Below are positions 33,435 through 42,689 of a DNA stretch of 64,000 nt, piece after piece. Both the position numbers and the translations under genes were made by a program. Location: the NCBI GenBank assembly GCA_964576255.1, contig CAZNUK010000001.1, positions 79,042 to 143,041 on the forward strand. The letters are read 5' to 3'. The notes beneath the pieces are model-generated. The model was given only the letters and a program-made list of their open reading frames with translations. It did not search any database and was not told where the DNA came from. This DNA is from Eshraghiella sp964576255 (GTDB taxonomy: Bacteria > Bacillota > Clostridia > Lachnospirales > Lachnospiraceae). Position 1 is the first letter of the stretch, and each line of letters opens with the position of its first letter.

Positions 33435-34157
33435 ATGATAACACAGCAGGACAAAAATTATTTATCCAAACTCCAGACGCAAAATCCTGAAATATATGAT
33501 TTTGTACAACATCTACTTGACGATTATCGACAAGATACCCGTCTGGGCTGCCATGATATTGCCAATATTATATCTCTTATATTTGGCAATTTTCAGCTTC
33601 TTGAGTTAACCACACCGGGACTTTCAGATAATCCACGCTGGGCTCAGATGAACGAAGATCTTCGTTATCTTGTTGCAACCATGGAAGCTATAAGCTTCTA
33701 TCGCTATGCTAATACCATTAAGCCTGAAGAAGAATATCTTCACAGTTTTATTCAGGATAAGATTGAACCTATGGTCAAGTCACCTGAATACAATAAATTA
33801 CATATTACAATAGATATTTGCGACCTTAATCCTGCAATCAGTATTGATTCAACTAAGATTGCCTATGTCATAAAATCCATACTTGATAATATTGCTGACA
33901 ATAATTGCGATGCCAATGTAGCAATAACAATATGCCCGAAAGACAACCATCTGTATTTTACAATATCTGATGATTGCTCAGTTATATCCTCAGATATAAT
34001 GTCCAACTTTTTTAATCCTTTTAATTCAGACAAGACCGGACATATTGGCTTATCACTTTCAAGCTCATATCAGATAATGATGGCTCATAATGGTAGTCTC
34101 GAGATTTTCCCTATTGGCGATAAGGGCTATTCCTATGTGCTTAGTCTGCCATTTTAA
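33435..34157 (+). CDS. Orphan histidine-kinase-like ATPase
   Basis: 240 residues from ATG 33435 (AAGGGAGGTAACACT upstream). Residues ~35-85 look like a helical dimer region with a His in RLGCHDIANIISLIFGNFQLLE, comparable to the H-box of HisKA_7TM-type kinases. Residues ~125-240 resemble a HATPase with AYVIKSILDNIADNN (N box) and TGHIGLSLSSSYQIM (degenerate G box). No membrane segment or sensor domain, and no response regulator nearby. It may be a cytosolic kinase or a phosphotransfer regulator. Confidence 0.65.
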   Translation: MITQQDKNYLSKLQTQNPEIYDFVQHLLDDYRQDTRLGCHDIANIISLIFGNFQLLELTTPGLSDNPRWAQMNEDLRYLVATMEAISFYRYANTIKPEEEYLHSFIQDKIEPMVKSPEYNKLHITIDICDLNPAISIDSTKIAYVIKSILDNIADNNCDANVAITICPKDNHLYFTISDDCSVISSDIMSNFFNPFNSDKTGHIGLSLSSSYQIMMAHNGSLEIFPIGDKGYSYVLSLPF

Positions 34158-35147
34158 TTATACGAATACGAAGTTCTCATCCAGCATTCTGAGAGTCTTA
34201 AAATTACCCTTGGCTGTCATCTCACCGGACATAAAGGCTCTCTGGAATGTCATCCTGCCTTCCATAATATTTTCCAACACATCCAATGATAATTTACCTA
34301 TTACATCTGCACTTTCAATCTGTCCAAAGTAGCAATTAAGGGATTTGTTCTTAATAACAATAATAAGTGAATCCTCTCTGCCTTCCAGCTTAAGAAGATA
34401 TGTTGCTGTAAAATTATCCTGTGGAACATAATGGTCTTTGAGCATAGTGATATAATGCTCATCACCACCTTTTTCTTCTTCCTCAAGCATTGACTTAAAC
34501 ATTCCGGCCAGTTCTTCAATATCTTCCTTCTGTTTCTTAACGTAATTATCGTTAGCAGCGTATTTAGATAACTGCTCTGACTCCTGAGGTGTAAGATTAA
34601 TTGTATCACTGACAATATTCTGCTTAATCGCTTTGTTACTTGAAGGAAACATTGTAAACCTCTGAGAAACAGCACGATATGTCTCTTCTGCCTTTTTCTC
34701 TATCAATTCCATATAGTTACTGTTCATTGCAAACTCAGTATTGTCCTCTACATAAGCACAAAGTCCGTTACATGCTTTACCTCCCAATATCTCCCATGCG
34801 TTGGTAAGCTCCATCATTGCTTCCCTTTCGCCATAGGCTTTGGACATTACTACAGGGAACATATAAGTTCCGGAAATTTTACTCTTATCTCCATATAACC
34901 AGCATGCATCAAGGAAGCTGTGCATATATCCACCTATTCCGAACCATTCTACGGTAACTGCAAGAATAATCGCATCCGCCTCTTTAAGTGTCTGGGGTAA
35001 TGTCATAATATTGTTTTTCATCTCATAGAGATTAAAACGCTCAACATTTACACGCAATTCTTCCAATACGGAGGTCATTCTATTAATAACAGAAATTGTA
35101 GGATCATCAATCATTCCTCTTCCGCCATAGTAAATATTAATTTTCAT
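34158..35147 (-). CDS. Flavodoxin-fold NAD(P)H-dependent reductase fused to SCP2 domain
   Basis: 329 residues from ATG 35147 (GGAGTGG 8 nt upstream). The N-terminal ~170 are flavodoxin-like: KINIYYGGRGM, ADAIILAVTVEWFGIGGYMHSFLDACW, GTYMFPVVMSKAYGE. The C-terminal ~100 residues match a sterol-carrier-protein-2 (SCP2) domain: FTATYLLKLEGREDSLIIVIKNKSLNCYFG, LENIMEGRMTFQRAFMSGEMTAKGNF. A redox enzyme that holds a hydrophobic molecule is plausible. Its start overlaps the rhomboid stop, so it belongs to the end of the same transcript. Confidence 0.78.
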   Translation of the reverse strand: MKINIYYGGRGMIDDPTISVINRMTSVLEELRVNVERFNLYEMKNNIMTLPQTLKEADAIILAVTVEWFGIGGYMHSFLDACWLYGDKSKISGTYMFPVVMSKAYGEREAMMELTNAWEILGGKACNGLCAYVEDNTEFAMNSNYMELIEKKAEETYRAVSQRFTMFPSSNKAIKQNIVSDTINLTPQESEQLSKYAANDNYVKKQKEDIEELAGMFKSMLEEEEKGGDEHYITMLKDHYVPQDNFTATYLLKLEGREDSLIIVIKNKSLNCYFGQIESADVIGKLSLDVLENIMEGRMTFQRAFMSGEMTAKGNFKTLRMLDENFVFV

Positions 35148-36165
35148 ATCTGGTTCCACTCCTTCTATACAGTATCATCGCAAGTAAAAAACCGCCAATG
35201 GCACCACCCACATGTGCCGAAACGCTTACACCTGCTGAATTAATCCCCATCGCTATGCTGAGTAATACATATAAAATCATTCTCCCCAAGGACAACTCTT
35301 CCAAATAGCCCTTATTAACAATCAGTACCCATATTAATGCACCCAGCACTCCAAAAATAGCTCCTGATGCACCTACACATACCACATAAAGATTTCCACA
35401 CATATAATAATACACCTGCGAGACAATTCCTGCAATTAGTCCGCTTCCAAAATATACAATCAAATATTTTATATGTCCCAAGGCTCTTTCAAGATTGTCT
35501 CCTATAAAAACAAGTAACAACATATTATTAAATATATGTGTAACTCCGGAATGAACAAACATTGATGTTAAATACCTGTAGTATTGATTATCCATAATTA
35601 CAGTGTTGGGAGACACCCCTCCATGCAAGTACAGAAAATAGGCATTATCTGTATTTCCCATAAATTCAAGAATAATAAATACCACAATATTAATTGCAAC
35701 CAACAAAATATTACAATTAAAAAATCGGTTATACTTTGTCCTTCCCATAAAAGAGGTATGTTTTCTCTCTCTATATGGTGTTTTTATACCTTCAAAAGAA
35801 ACTCCCTTCGGCGCTTCAAAATAAGACTTAATTCCATAAAAATCATTAGGCTGACTATCATATACTTCAACCTGTCCGTTTCTGGTGTTGTATATCCAGA
35901 ACTGAACCGTGGGCATATTAACTCTGGTATTATAGGAATCCTTTGTAAAAGCTATATACAAAACATTATTATAACCATAAGCATTAATAAGATTATTTAT
36001 GTACCACTCAAACTGGTCGTTGCGATATAACTCTTCTGACGCAGACACCACCACAACTCTTTTGTCATCCCCGGTCCACTCATAAGCATAGGTCTTCTGT
36101 ACACAAGTGGTTCTTTCAATATATCCATTTCTAATTAATTCTCTGCGAAAATCTACAAAGTTCAT
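35137..36165 (-). CDS. Rhomboid-family intramembrane serine protease
   Basis: 342 residues. The first ~130 form a soluble cytosolic domain (DFRRELIRNGYIERTT, VWIYN-like region). The rest is six to seven helices with the rhomboid signature: HIFNNMLLLVFIG, GASGAIFGVLGALIW (catalytic Ser in GASG) and SAHVGGAIGGFLLAM (catalytic His). The N-terminal domain resembles the one found in other Lachnospiraceae rhomboids. It lies just downstream of the Tad/FHA operon (57 nt after the FHA gene), and may process membrane proteins of that system, but this is inference. Confidence 0.88.
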   Translation of the reverse strand: MNFVDFRRELIRNGYIERTTCVQKTYAYEWTGDDKRVVVVSASEELYRNDQFEWYINNLINAYGYNNVLYIAFTKDSYNTRVNMPTVQFWIYNTRNGQVEVYDSQPNDFYGIKSYFEAPKGVSFEGIKTPYRERKHTSFMGRTKYNRFFNCNILLVAINIVVFIILEFMGNTDNAYFLYLHGGVSPNTVIMDNQYYRYLTSMFVHSGVTHIFNNMLLLVFIGDNLERALGHIKYLIVYFGSGLIAGIVSQVYYYMCGNLYVVCVGASGAIFGVLGALIWVLIVNKGYLEELSLGRMILYVLLSIAMGINSAGVSVSAHVGGAIGGFLLAMILYRRSGTRYEN

Positions 36166-36221
36166 ATTTATTCCCTCTACAAATCCATATACTTGTAGAT
36201 TACCATTTATTATAAATCAAG

Positions 36222-37445
36222 TCAAATAAATATACATTCCAAATTTCCCAATTCTATCCTGTCATTAGATTTTAGTTCACATAATTCGTAGCAGGCAAGC
36301 TCTCTACCGTTAACCCTGGTTCCGTTTGTGGAATTCATATCCTTAATAAAATATTTATCTCCTTCACTGGTGATTCTGGCGTGTATACGGCTAATACCTT
36401 TTTGACTGATAACACAATCAGCCCGGTCAAAAGCACTGCCCACTATAGTAACCATACTGTTAATATCATAGCTTTTTTCTCCCGCTTCTTCTCTCCATTT
36501 TAATGTATGACCCTTGTCATCCTCCTGTAGAAGTACCGTAAGATTTTCCTCCTCCCCATTTTCTCTTGGCACAATCACACGAACATTTTCCTTTACAAAA
36601 GGAACCTGAACCTCCTTAGTTGAAAGTTTGACAAAAAGGGATTTATTTTTAATATACCAGTTGTATCCGAAATATCCCAGTGCAGCGAGCATAATCAACA
36701 ATACCACGTATACTCCACTTCCCCAACCCCACACTCTGATGCGAGTGAAAAAAATACTCATAAAAGTGTACAAAACAGCAATTCCATATAATCCTATTAC
36801 ACCATACGATATGTAGATTTTCTTCATATCCAGTTCCTCCACCTCTTCCGGCACCACCTCAGGAATAACTGTTTCTATTACTTTTTGCTCCTTAATTATC
36901 TCTCCTTCTTCCTTTTCGGTGGTTTCTATATCGAATAAATCTCTTGGATTAAAATTTTCCTCGCACATTCTCTTATATATTCCATATGCCATAGTAACTG
37001 CTCTGGAATCCTTATGGTTTACATTTTTAATTATGTACTCAAAAAGACTTTTTATATCTTCGTAAAAAGATTTTTCTTCCCCTGCCAAATAGACAAAATA
37101 CCATTTCTTAGTGCTAATATCCAAAAATATCATTTCCGGGTCAAGAATAATTCCATTATAATCCATAAGATGGTTTTCTATTGCTTCAAACACATCCAGA
37201 AAAGACCTTATAATACTTTCAAAATCACTATACGTTATATTCTTATTTAAAAAATTATCCTCCATACTGATAAGAGAAGAAATTTTGTATAAAAACCGGC
37301 TTTCACCATTAATTTTTCTTTCCGTCATATTTAAAAACCCTTGAATTTCCTGACCGGCAAGCATTTTCATTCCATAATCATTACAGTTTATCCCTGTAAT
37401 CTGCAAATAGTTTTCTCTTAATTCCCTCACATACTCAGTCTTCAT
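36222..37445 (-). CDS. FHA-domain protein of DUF6382 type
   Basis: 407 residues from ATG 37445 (GGAGG 8 nt upstream). The N-terminal ~190 (TEYVRELRENYLQITG, GFLNMTERKINGESRFLYKISS, DNFLNKNITYSDFESIIRSF) match DUF6382, a domain seen in Lachnospiraceae FHA proteins beside Tad genes. Two hydrophobic helices at about 215-240 and 245-265 follow, then an FHA domain (about 318-405: SRIHARIT, DMNSTNGTRVNGREL). The FHA faces the cytosol and should bind phosphothreonine made by kinases such as those at 22-28 kb. It overlaps the TadE-like gene by 11 nt and so belongs to the pilus operon. Confidence 0.85.
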   Translation of the reverse strand: MKTEYVRELRENYLQITGINCNDYGMKMLAGQEIQGFLNMTERKINGESRFLYKISSLISMEDNFLNKNITYSDFESIIRSFLDVFEAIENHLMDYNGIILDPEMIFLDISTKKWYFVYLAGEEKSFYEDIKSLFEYIIKNVNHKDSRAVTMAYGIYKRMCEENFNPRDLFDIETTEKEEGEIIKEQKVIETVIPEVVPEEVEELDMKKIYISYGVIGLYGIAVLYTFMSIFFTRIRVWGWGSGVYVVLLIMLAALGYFGYNWYIKNKSLFVKLSTKEVQVPFVKENVRVIVPRENGEEENLTVLLQEDDKGHTLKWREEAGEKSYDINSMVTIVGSAFDRADCVISQKGISRIHARITSEGDKYFIKDMNSTNGTRVNGRELACYELCELKSNDRIELGNLECIFI

Positions 37446-37860
37446 CTGCATTACCTCCTATTACCTGAATCAATCGGCCTCCGGAACGAACCAGCGCTGC
37501 ATTATCATTAATATTAATTACCTCTGAAATATCTGTGTCTGATAATTCTCCATCAATACCAAGATATTTCTCGTTGTAATAGTCCTCCATATTTCTGAGA
37601 ATTTTACTTTTTTCCGCAGTCGCAAAATCCTCACTCTCGCCAAACACCGGAGAGTTGGCAATAGCTTCCTTGTCTATTTTTCCATCTTTACTGTAATAAA
37701 GCTCAGCCTGTGCATATCGGATTCCTCCCAATACAAGACAGACATCACTTAACATATTGTTATGAAGATAGAAATTCAATCGTATAAGCCCAACCACAAT
37801 AATTGTAAAAATTGAAAAAATGTAGGAAGCCTCCACAGTCATATATCCTCTCAGCTTCAT
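37435..37860 (-). CDS. TadE-like pseudopilin 2
   Basis: 141 residues from ATG 37860 (GGAGGTG upstream). A short leader KLRGYMTVEASYIFSIF contains a prepilin-type site: Gly before the cut, Glu at +5, then a hydrophobic helix. The remainder is a ~105-residue soluble domain with no cysteines, suited to face the outside. TadE-type proteins are minor components of Flp pili and are processed by the adjacent prepilin peptidase. Its start overlaps the peptidase stop (ATGA). Confidence 0.8.
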   Translation of the reverse strand: MKLRGYMTVEASYIFSIFTIIVVGLIRLNFYLHNNMLSDVCLVLGGIRYAQAELYYSKDGKIDKEAIANSPVFGESEDFATAEKSKILRNMEDYYNEKYLGIDGELSDTDISEVININDNAALVRSGGRLIQVIGGNADED

Positions 37861-38282
37861 TTGAGCACCTCCGCAACCGTCATTAAAATATATGCAGCCA
37901 GTACACATGGCATAAACGGAATCTGTGTCTTAATACTTTTCTTTTTAGCCAAAATAAATATCCCTCCTGCCAAAGCCGCCGCAATTAAAGAAAAAAATAA
38001 CAATCTCATATTATCAGAAAGACCCAGATATATTCCAAGACAAACAAACATAATCCCATCCCCAATTCCAACTGCACCTTTGGTAAAAATTGCATACAAC
38101 AACAAAACAATTCCCACAACAACACCCCCAACAATCGACCATACCGACTGATAATATAGCAGAAAGTTAAGCACTATACCAAAAACGCTAAATGCCAGTA
38201 TCCGCCAGCCGGATATACATCTATTTTTTAAATCTGAAATACTCTCCAATGCCAATATACAAATAACAATTCCATTAATCAT
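37857..38282 (-). CDS. tadV: Type IV prepilin peptidase (A24, TadV/CpaA type)
   Basis: 141 residues from ATG 38282 (GGAG upstream), about five to six helices. The two catalytic aspartates are visible: SISDLKNRCI at residue ~18 and the GxGD motif in VGIGDGIMF near 78. It lacks the N-methyltransferase domain, as expected for Tad-type peptidases. It should process the Flp pilin and TadE-like proteins encoded on both sides. Confidence 0.87.
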   Translation of the reverse strand: MINGIVICILALESISDLKNRCISGWRILAFSVFGIVLNFLLYYQSVWSIVGGVVVGIVLLLYAIFTKGAVGIGDGIMFVCLGIYLGLSDNMRLLFFSLIAAALAGGIFILAKKKSIKTQIPFMPCVLAAYILMTVAEVLK

Positions 38283-39192
38283 CCTGTTCTCCTTCGCTGC
38301 CACATTTCGAGCAGACTTTATATTTCTGTTCCGCTACTTCCTTTTCAATAGCAAAAACATTACTTTTTAAATTACTACAATATTCCATCATATGATAACG
38401 GGTGCCGTACTGTGTAATATATACAGTTCTGCTATCATATTCTTTTTGGCCACAACATAAATTGCAGGGATAATATATTCCTCCGGATGCGTTACGCACG
38501 GTATCCAGTTCATCCATTCTACAGCTTGAAATGTCTAATTTAATATATGTACATTCTTTGTCAATATGATACACCTGTCCCTGAGCAGTCATATATACCA
38601 TATTCACATTCCATTCTGTGGTATCCGAATCTTTCCCCGTCCATATGGCACACCTTGCCCTCGCCACAAAACTAAGCTTACCTACTCCAAATATGTCGAA
38701 TGGTACCTGCAGATTATAACGCATAGCCACATCCACAAGCCCCTCATCAGACACATTTGTCAGATAAAGCACAAAACCCTGCTTACCATTCACGATACAG
38801 CCATTATCAAAAAAATTGTCCCCTAGTTCTTCTATAACCTTAAGCTTGATATAGCCAGCCTGCAGAAAAGTTTCTGCTTCTGTTGCCATATCTGTACTGT
38901 CTATGTAATACCCATACCCCATTACCTTCATAGTCTGGTTATATAAAGCTTTTTGAATCTGAATCTGGATTTGTATTACCTGTATAAAAAAGATAAGTGT
39001 GACAACTGCACCAATAAAAAGTGGCAATACCATAGAGGCTTCAACAGTAAGACTTCCCTGAAATACGGAGGTGATAGGGGATACCCTTTTACCCAAAACT
39101 ACTTCATCTGTTTGGTCCGGGGGAGAATCATGAAATGAAGAGCGACCTTTCCGCTTTAAATAATCATATTTTAAACTTGAATAAAAGAGCAT
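38275..39192 (-). CDS. TadE-like protein with two tandem GxxYHxxxC...CxxC metal-binding-like repeats
   Basis: 305 residues. After ~45 basic and polar residues comes a prepilin-type site (QGSLTVEASMVLPLF, Glu at +5) and a transmembrane helix. The C-terminal ~110 residues contain two copies of one pattern: VYMTAQGQVYHIDKECTYI...YYPCNLCCG and VYITQYGTRYHMMEYCSNL...YKVCSKCGSE. Each has YH, a Cys, and a final CxxC, like the small zinc or heme-type GxxYHxxxCxxL domains on secreted proteins. That addition is unusual for TadE/TadG proteins. It follows DUF5702 by 20 nt and overlaps the peptidase gene. Confidence 0.78.
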   Translation of the reverse strand: MLFYSSLKYDYLKRKGRSSFHDSPPDQTDEVVLGKRVSPITSVFQGSLTVEASMVLPLFIGAVVTLIFFIQVIQIQIQIQKALYNQTMKVMGYGYYIDSTDMATEAETFLQAGYIKLKVIEELGDNFFDNGCIVNGKQGFVLYLTNVSDEGLVDVAMRYNLQVPFDIFGVGKLSFVARARCAIWTGKDSDTTEWNVNMVYMTAQGQVYHIDKECTYIKLDISSCRMDELDTVRNASGGIYYPCNLCCGQKEYDSRTVYITQYGTRYHMMEYCSNLKSNVFAIEKEVAEQKYKVCSKCGSEGEQDD

Positions 39193-39212
39193 CCCATATC
39201 ACCTCCTGTTCT

Positions 39213-41276
39213 TCAGTATGTATATACTGCCTTTTCCGTATAGCTGTAATCCCCTGCCAGCTTGTACGACACCGTTGCTTCCATCCCATAAATATACCGT
39301 CTGAGTCTAAAATCCTTTCTGCCTTTTTTAATCATTTCCAGCTCCACCAAATCCATAGTGTACGCAGACTTTGTCCCATCATCTGTCAAATACATTAGAA
39401 ATCTTAGCATTCCTTCATAATTAATACCCTTCTGCTCAACAGCTTCCCCCTCAAGGTTCATACTTAGCAGATTGGAAATTGTTAACTGCCATGTTTCATC
39501 AGATTTAGCAATGGCAATTTCCTCCCCCTGCAATAAAAGCCTTACATCCATAAGCGCTTCCGCATATGCCCACAAATACATTAAGGTAAACTGTATCGCT
39601 CTGATTAATGGCTCAACTTTCGCAGTTCCAACAAGATTAGCCGCAATCATATATGCAGAATTCCTCTTATCAGAATCCGTAAGAAGATACACCATATTGG
39701 TTCCACTCCTTATTGTTGCTATGGTGAAAATTGCTGCCGTCAGATTATCTGCATCTGATTTATTTCCATACAAAATATACTCAACTTCATAATTAAGTGC
39801 AGCACCTTCCTCTTCATCTGTAAAGCTTGCAAAATTATCCATCACATATTCTGTATATATTATTCTTTTAGCAAGCACAGTTCCGGTATTACCCTGACTT
39901 TGAATATCTGCAGCCTTGTATGTGTCACATATTGAGGACGCTAAATCAGTTTCAAATACCTGCCTTTTTGACAAGGTGGAATCAGCCGGAATTATAAGGC
40001 TTAAAAAACCATCCTCCAGAAAACCGGACACTTCATCAAGCACTTGTGTATCTCCGTCGCCTGTAACAAGCCTGGAGTACTCAAAACACACACCCTCTAA
40101 TGTAAATTCATTAATCAAAGACTTAATACTATTAATGTTTTCATTAATTACTTCCTTGGTCTGTGTATAATCCATAGCATTAATTATGGTCAGAATTTCA
40201 TTAAAAAGTAACTGGTCTTTTCTCAAGCTGCTTCCCATGGAATCAATATCACAAATATCTCTTACAAGAATTTCTTTATATTCACTTAACACCTCATATT
40301 CTTCCATTATTCCCTCCATAGTTGTCTCCTGAAGCACTTGGGAATTATCACTAATTAAGCCGTCCAGCAAAGCAATTTCTCCATCAATAGCAGCCTGACT
40401 TATTTCCACCTCCTGAAAAATCACCAACGCACTATCTAAAGATGCCTTACAGGACGCAACAAGATTCTTAAGACTGGTTAAATCACTCTCACAGCTTTCT
40501 CCATTATTATTTTTAGTTAACGCTGATTCTACATAGGTCAGTGGATTACTCATATAACTACAGGCCGCATTAAAAATTGTAGGATAATTAATATTGACAT
40601 TTTCCATAGTTTTTTCAAATGGGCAAAACTGTTTAAAAAAACTACCCGTTGCCACCGGCTCATTAAGATTAATTCCCTCTCCCGGACAAAGCACCCCATC
40701 AATATAACGAACAATACCTCTTGTGCCTGTATTTACAATCATAATTTTATCTGTGACAATGGTCATCTGGGTACATATGGCATCAACTGCCTTGGCTTCT
40801 TCTGTCTGTTCTTCCATCTCCATATAATCAGCAGCGAGATCTATTACCTTTGCATATTTTTCATAATCAACTACCATATCCTGCCATATAAGTCCCCCCT
40901 CATCAGTTGGTTTGACCACGCTGCCAATTGAAGCACCCATTAGTTCTATGCCATAGAAATCCGTATGATTAGTAAAATACAAATCTTTATCTGCATTTAT
41001 GTTATAATCCATATACCCCAATAATTCCGCGGCAATAACATCCTTATCCACTGCGTTACCGGACTCAGAACCTTGTAAAAGCAGCACTCCAAATTCCTCA
41101 AACAGTTCCTTATCAAAGCCGGCAAAAACCGAATCAAGCCCCATAGAAAGTGCGGTACTTACCATAACCTTGCCACCTTGAATTCTGGCAGCCTGGATTG
41201 TTGTAATAATCAGAGACACCAATAATAAAAACACCATCGCCGCAAATAAAGAAACACTTCCCCTGATTCTTCTCAT
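39213..41276 (-). CDS. DUF5702 family TadG-like protein
   Basis: 687 residues from ATG 41276 (GGAGG upstream). N-terminal RRIRGSVSLFAAMVFLLLVSLIITTIQAARIQGG is a single anchor typical of DUF5702/TadG-like surface proteins; the remainder is a large extracellular helical domain with many acidic residues and several short hydrophobic segments. Position +5 after the Gly lacks the Glu found in the pilin-like partners, so it may not be processed. It sits in the Tad operon between the Flp pilin and the TadE-like proteins. Confidence 0.82.
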   Translation of the reverse strand: MRRIRGSVSLFAAMVFLLLVSLIITTIQAARIQGGKVMVSTALSMGLDSVFAGFDKELFEEFGVLLLQGSESGNAVDKDVIAAELLGYMDYNINADKDLYFTNHTDFYGIELMGASIGSVVKPTDEGGLIWQDMVVDYEKYAKVIDLAADYMEMEEQTEEAKAVDAICTQMTIVTDKIMIVNTGTRGIVRYIDGVLCPGEGINLNEPVATGSFFKQFCPFEKTMENVNINYPTIFNAACSYMSNPLTYVESALTKNNNGESCESDLTSLKNLVASCKASLDSALVIFQEVEISQAAIDGEIALLDGLISDNSQVLQETTMEGIMEEYEVLSEYKEILVRDICDIDSMGSSLRKDQLLFNEILTIINAMDYTQTKEVINENINSIKSLINEFTLEGVCFEYSRLVTGDGDTQVLDEVSGFLEDGFLSLIIPADSTLSKRQVFETDLASSICDTYKAADIQSQGNTGTVLAKRIIYTEYVMDNFASFTDEEEGAALNYEVEYILYGNKSDADNLTAAIFTIATIRSGTNMVYLLTDSDKRNSAYMIAANLVGTAKVEPLIRAIQFTLMYLWAYAEALMDVRLLLQGEEIAIAKSDETWQLTISNLLSMNLEGEAVEQKGINYEGMLRFLMYLTDDGTKSAYTMDLVELEMIKKGRKDFRLRRYIYGMEATVSYKLAGDYSYTEKAVYTY

Positions 41277-41299
41277 AGCTTCCTCCATCATAATATGTA

Positions 41300-41467
41300 C
41301 TATAACTGAGAAACTGTGGATGAAATGGTGTCAAACACAGATTTTATAATATTTGTAATTTGAGTTTTAAATATAAACACCAGTCCCACCAGAACCAAAA
41401 TGATTAAAATAACCTCCACTACTCCCATTCCATCATTTTCCTTAATTACTCTTTTTAACATATTCAT
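41300..41467 (-). CDS. Flp-family type IVb pilin (55 residues)
   Basis: Starts at ATG 41467 with GGAGG 8 nt upstream and ends TAG 41300. Translation begins MNMLKRVIKENDG then MGVVEVILIILVLVGLVFIF: a basic leader, Gly, cut site, Glu at +5, and a 20-residue hydrophobic helix, followed by a short polar tail ending STVSQL. This is the Flp1 class pilin expected to build the Tad pilus fibre. It lies between tadC and the DUF5702 gene in the same operon. Confidence 0.88.
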   Translation of the reverse strand: MNMLKRVIKENDGMGVVEVILIILVLVGLVFIFKTQITNIIKSVFDTISSTVSQL

Positions 41468-41479
41468 ATATATTTCCTC

Positions 41480-42676
41480 CTAAAATGACATAAATGCCGG
41501 AACAATAATTACAACCAATACAACACATAACATCAATCCCATAGGTAACAAAAGCTTCGTTCCGGCTTCTTCTCCTGCTTTTCTTGCCCTTGATTTTCTC
41601 TCAACAAATGCCTCTGTTGCTTCATTACGAAGAGCATTGGTAAATCCTTCTCCGCCTTTTTTAACGTTCTGAGCGAGAAGACTTCCTAACTTTATGTAGC
41701 AATGACTTTTACATAACCTTCCAAAAAGAGCATATGCATCCGATTCCGAGGTTCCTGTAGAAATTCTGTTAACCGTCGCTACAATTTCATCATAAGCATA
41801 CCTTTTGGGCTCTTTTCTCTCCAATCCAAGCTTATAATCAGTGGCAATTTTGTTAAAAGCATTTACCCCACTCATTCCTGCCCCCATAAGCAATGACAAT
41901 TTAGAAACAACCTCTGCATAATCCATTTCCAGTTGTTCTTCCCTTGCTTTCTCCTTATTTCTTTTGACGACAAAGGTTTTATAATACCAGAACAATACAA
42001 CTATAAGCACCAGAATAACCAGCACAGGAATTTTGCTTTCCGACTTCTCCACAAAAGTAACCTGCTGCCCATTAATCTCCTCCGGCAAAACAAGATATTC
42101 CTCTCCTGCTACATTGTTTTCATCCTCAATAATTGATTCCAGAGAATTAATAAACTCCTCTTCCTCAGACAACTCCGGTGGATACACCCTTGCAACGACC
42201 TTATAACTCTGCAATCGGTCCTCATATTCCAAATTTATTGTAATTTCACATTCCTCTCCCGCAGAAGATACATTGTTGTTTTTGACTTCACCTAAGCTGT
42301 TAATAATGGAATAATCACTGCTCAAATAACTGACACCAATCCCATACTTCTCAACCACATCAATCAATACAAGGTTGTTTTTAATCATATTAAATGACTC
42401 ATTTTCTCCCAGCATTTCGTTGCAGACAATTTCAAATGCATCCTCAAAACAGCTTTGTAATTTCTCCTCTGATATTTTCATTGGTTTTACCGGAATTTCC
42501 ACAGCATATTCCTCTTCGTCGACCTTTGCTGTAAGAGAATACGCATCCATCGCTTCGCTGTATTCGGGCCTCTTAAGCTTTTTGACTATGGTATCTTCAT
42601 TATTTCCAATAACATATACCATTCCTGCCAGAAAAAACACTGCCGGAACTATTAATAAAAATTTCTTGGATTTCAC
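41480..42676 (-). CDS. tadC: TadC-like type II secretion F-domain protein
   Basis: 398 residues. A signal-anchor (about 5-25) and ~180 residues of external domain rich in acidic residues precede the T2SSF helices: VVKRNKEKAREEQLEMDYAEVVSKLSLLMGAG, GSLLAQNVKKGGEGF, RKAGEEAGTKLLLPMGLMLCVVLVVIIVPAF. The long N-terminal outer domain is larger than in typical TadC (~300 residues). It should form the inner-membrane platform with TadB. Confidence 0.85.
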   Translation of the reverse strand: MKSKKFLLIVPAVFFLAGMVYVIGNNEDTIVKKLKRPEYSEAMDAYSLTAKVDEEEYAVEIPVKPMKISEEKLQSCFEDAFEIVCNEMLGENESFNMIKNNLVLIDVVEKYGIGVSYLSSDYSIINSLGEVKNNNVSSAGEECEITINLEYEDRLQSYKVVARVYPPELSEEEEFINSLESIIEDENNVAGEEYLVLPEEINGQQVTFVEKSESKIPVLVILVLIVVLFWYYKTFVVKRNKEKAREEQLEMDYAEVVSKLSLLMGAGMSGVNAFNKIATDYKLGLERKEPKRYAYDEIVATVNRISTGTSESDAYALFGRLCKSHCYIKLGSLLAQNVKKGGEGFTNALRNEATEAFVERKSRARKAGEEAGTKLLLPMGLMLCVVLVVIIVPAFMSF

Positions 42677-42689
42677 ATATATTCCCCCT

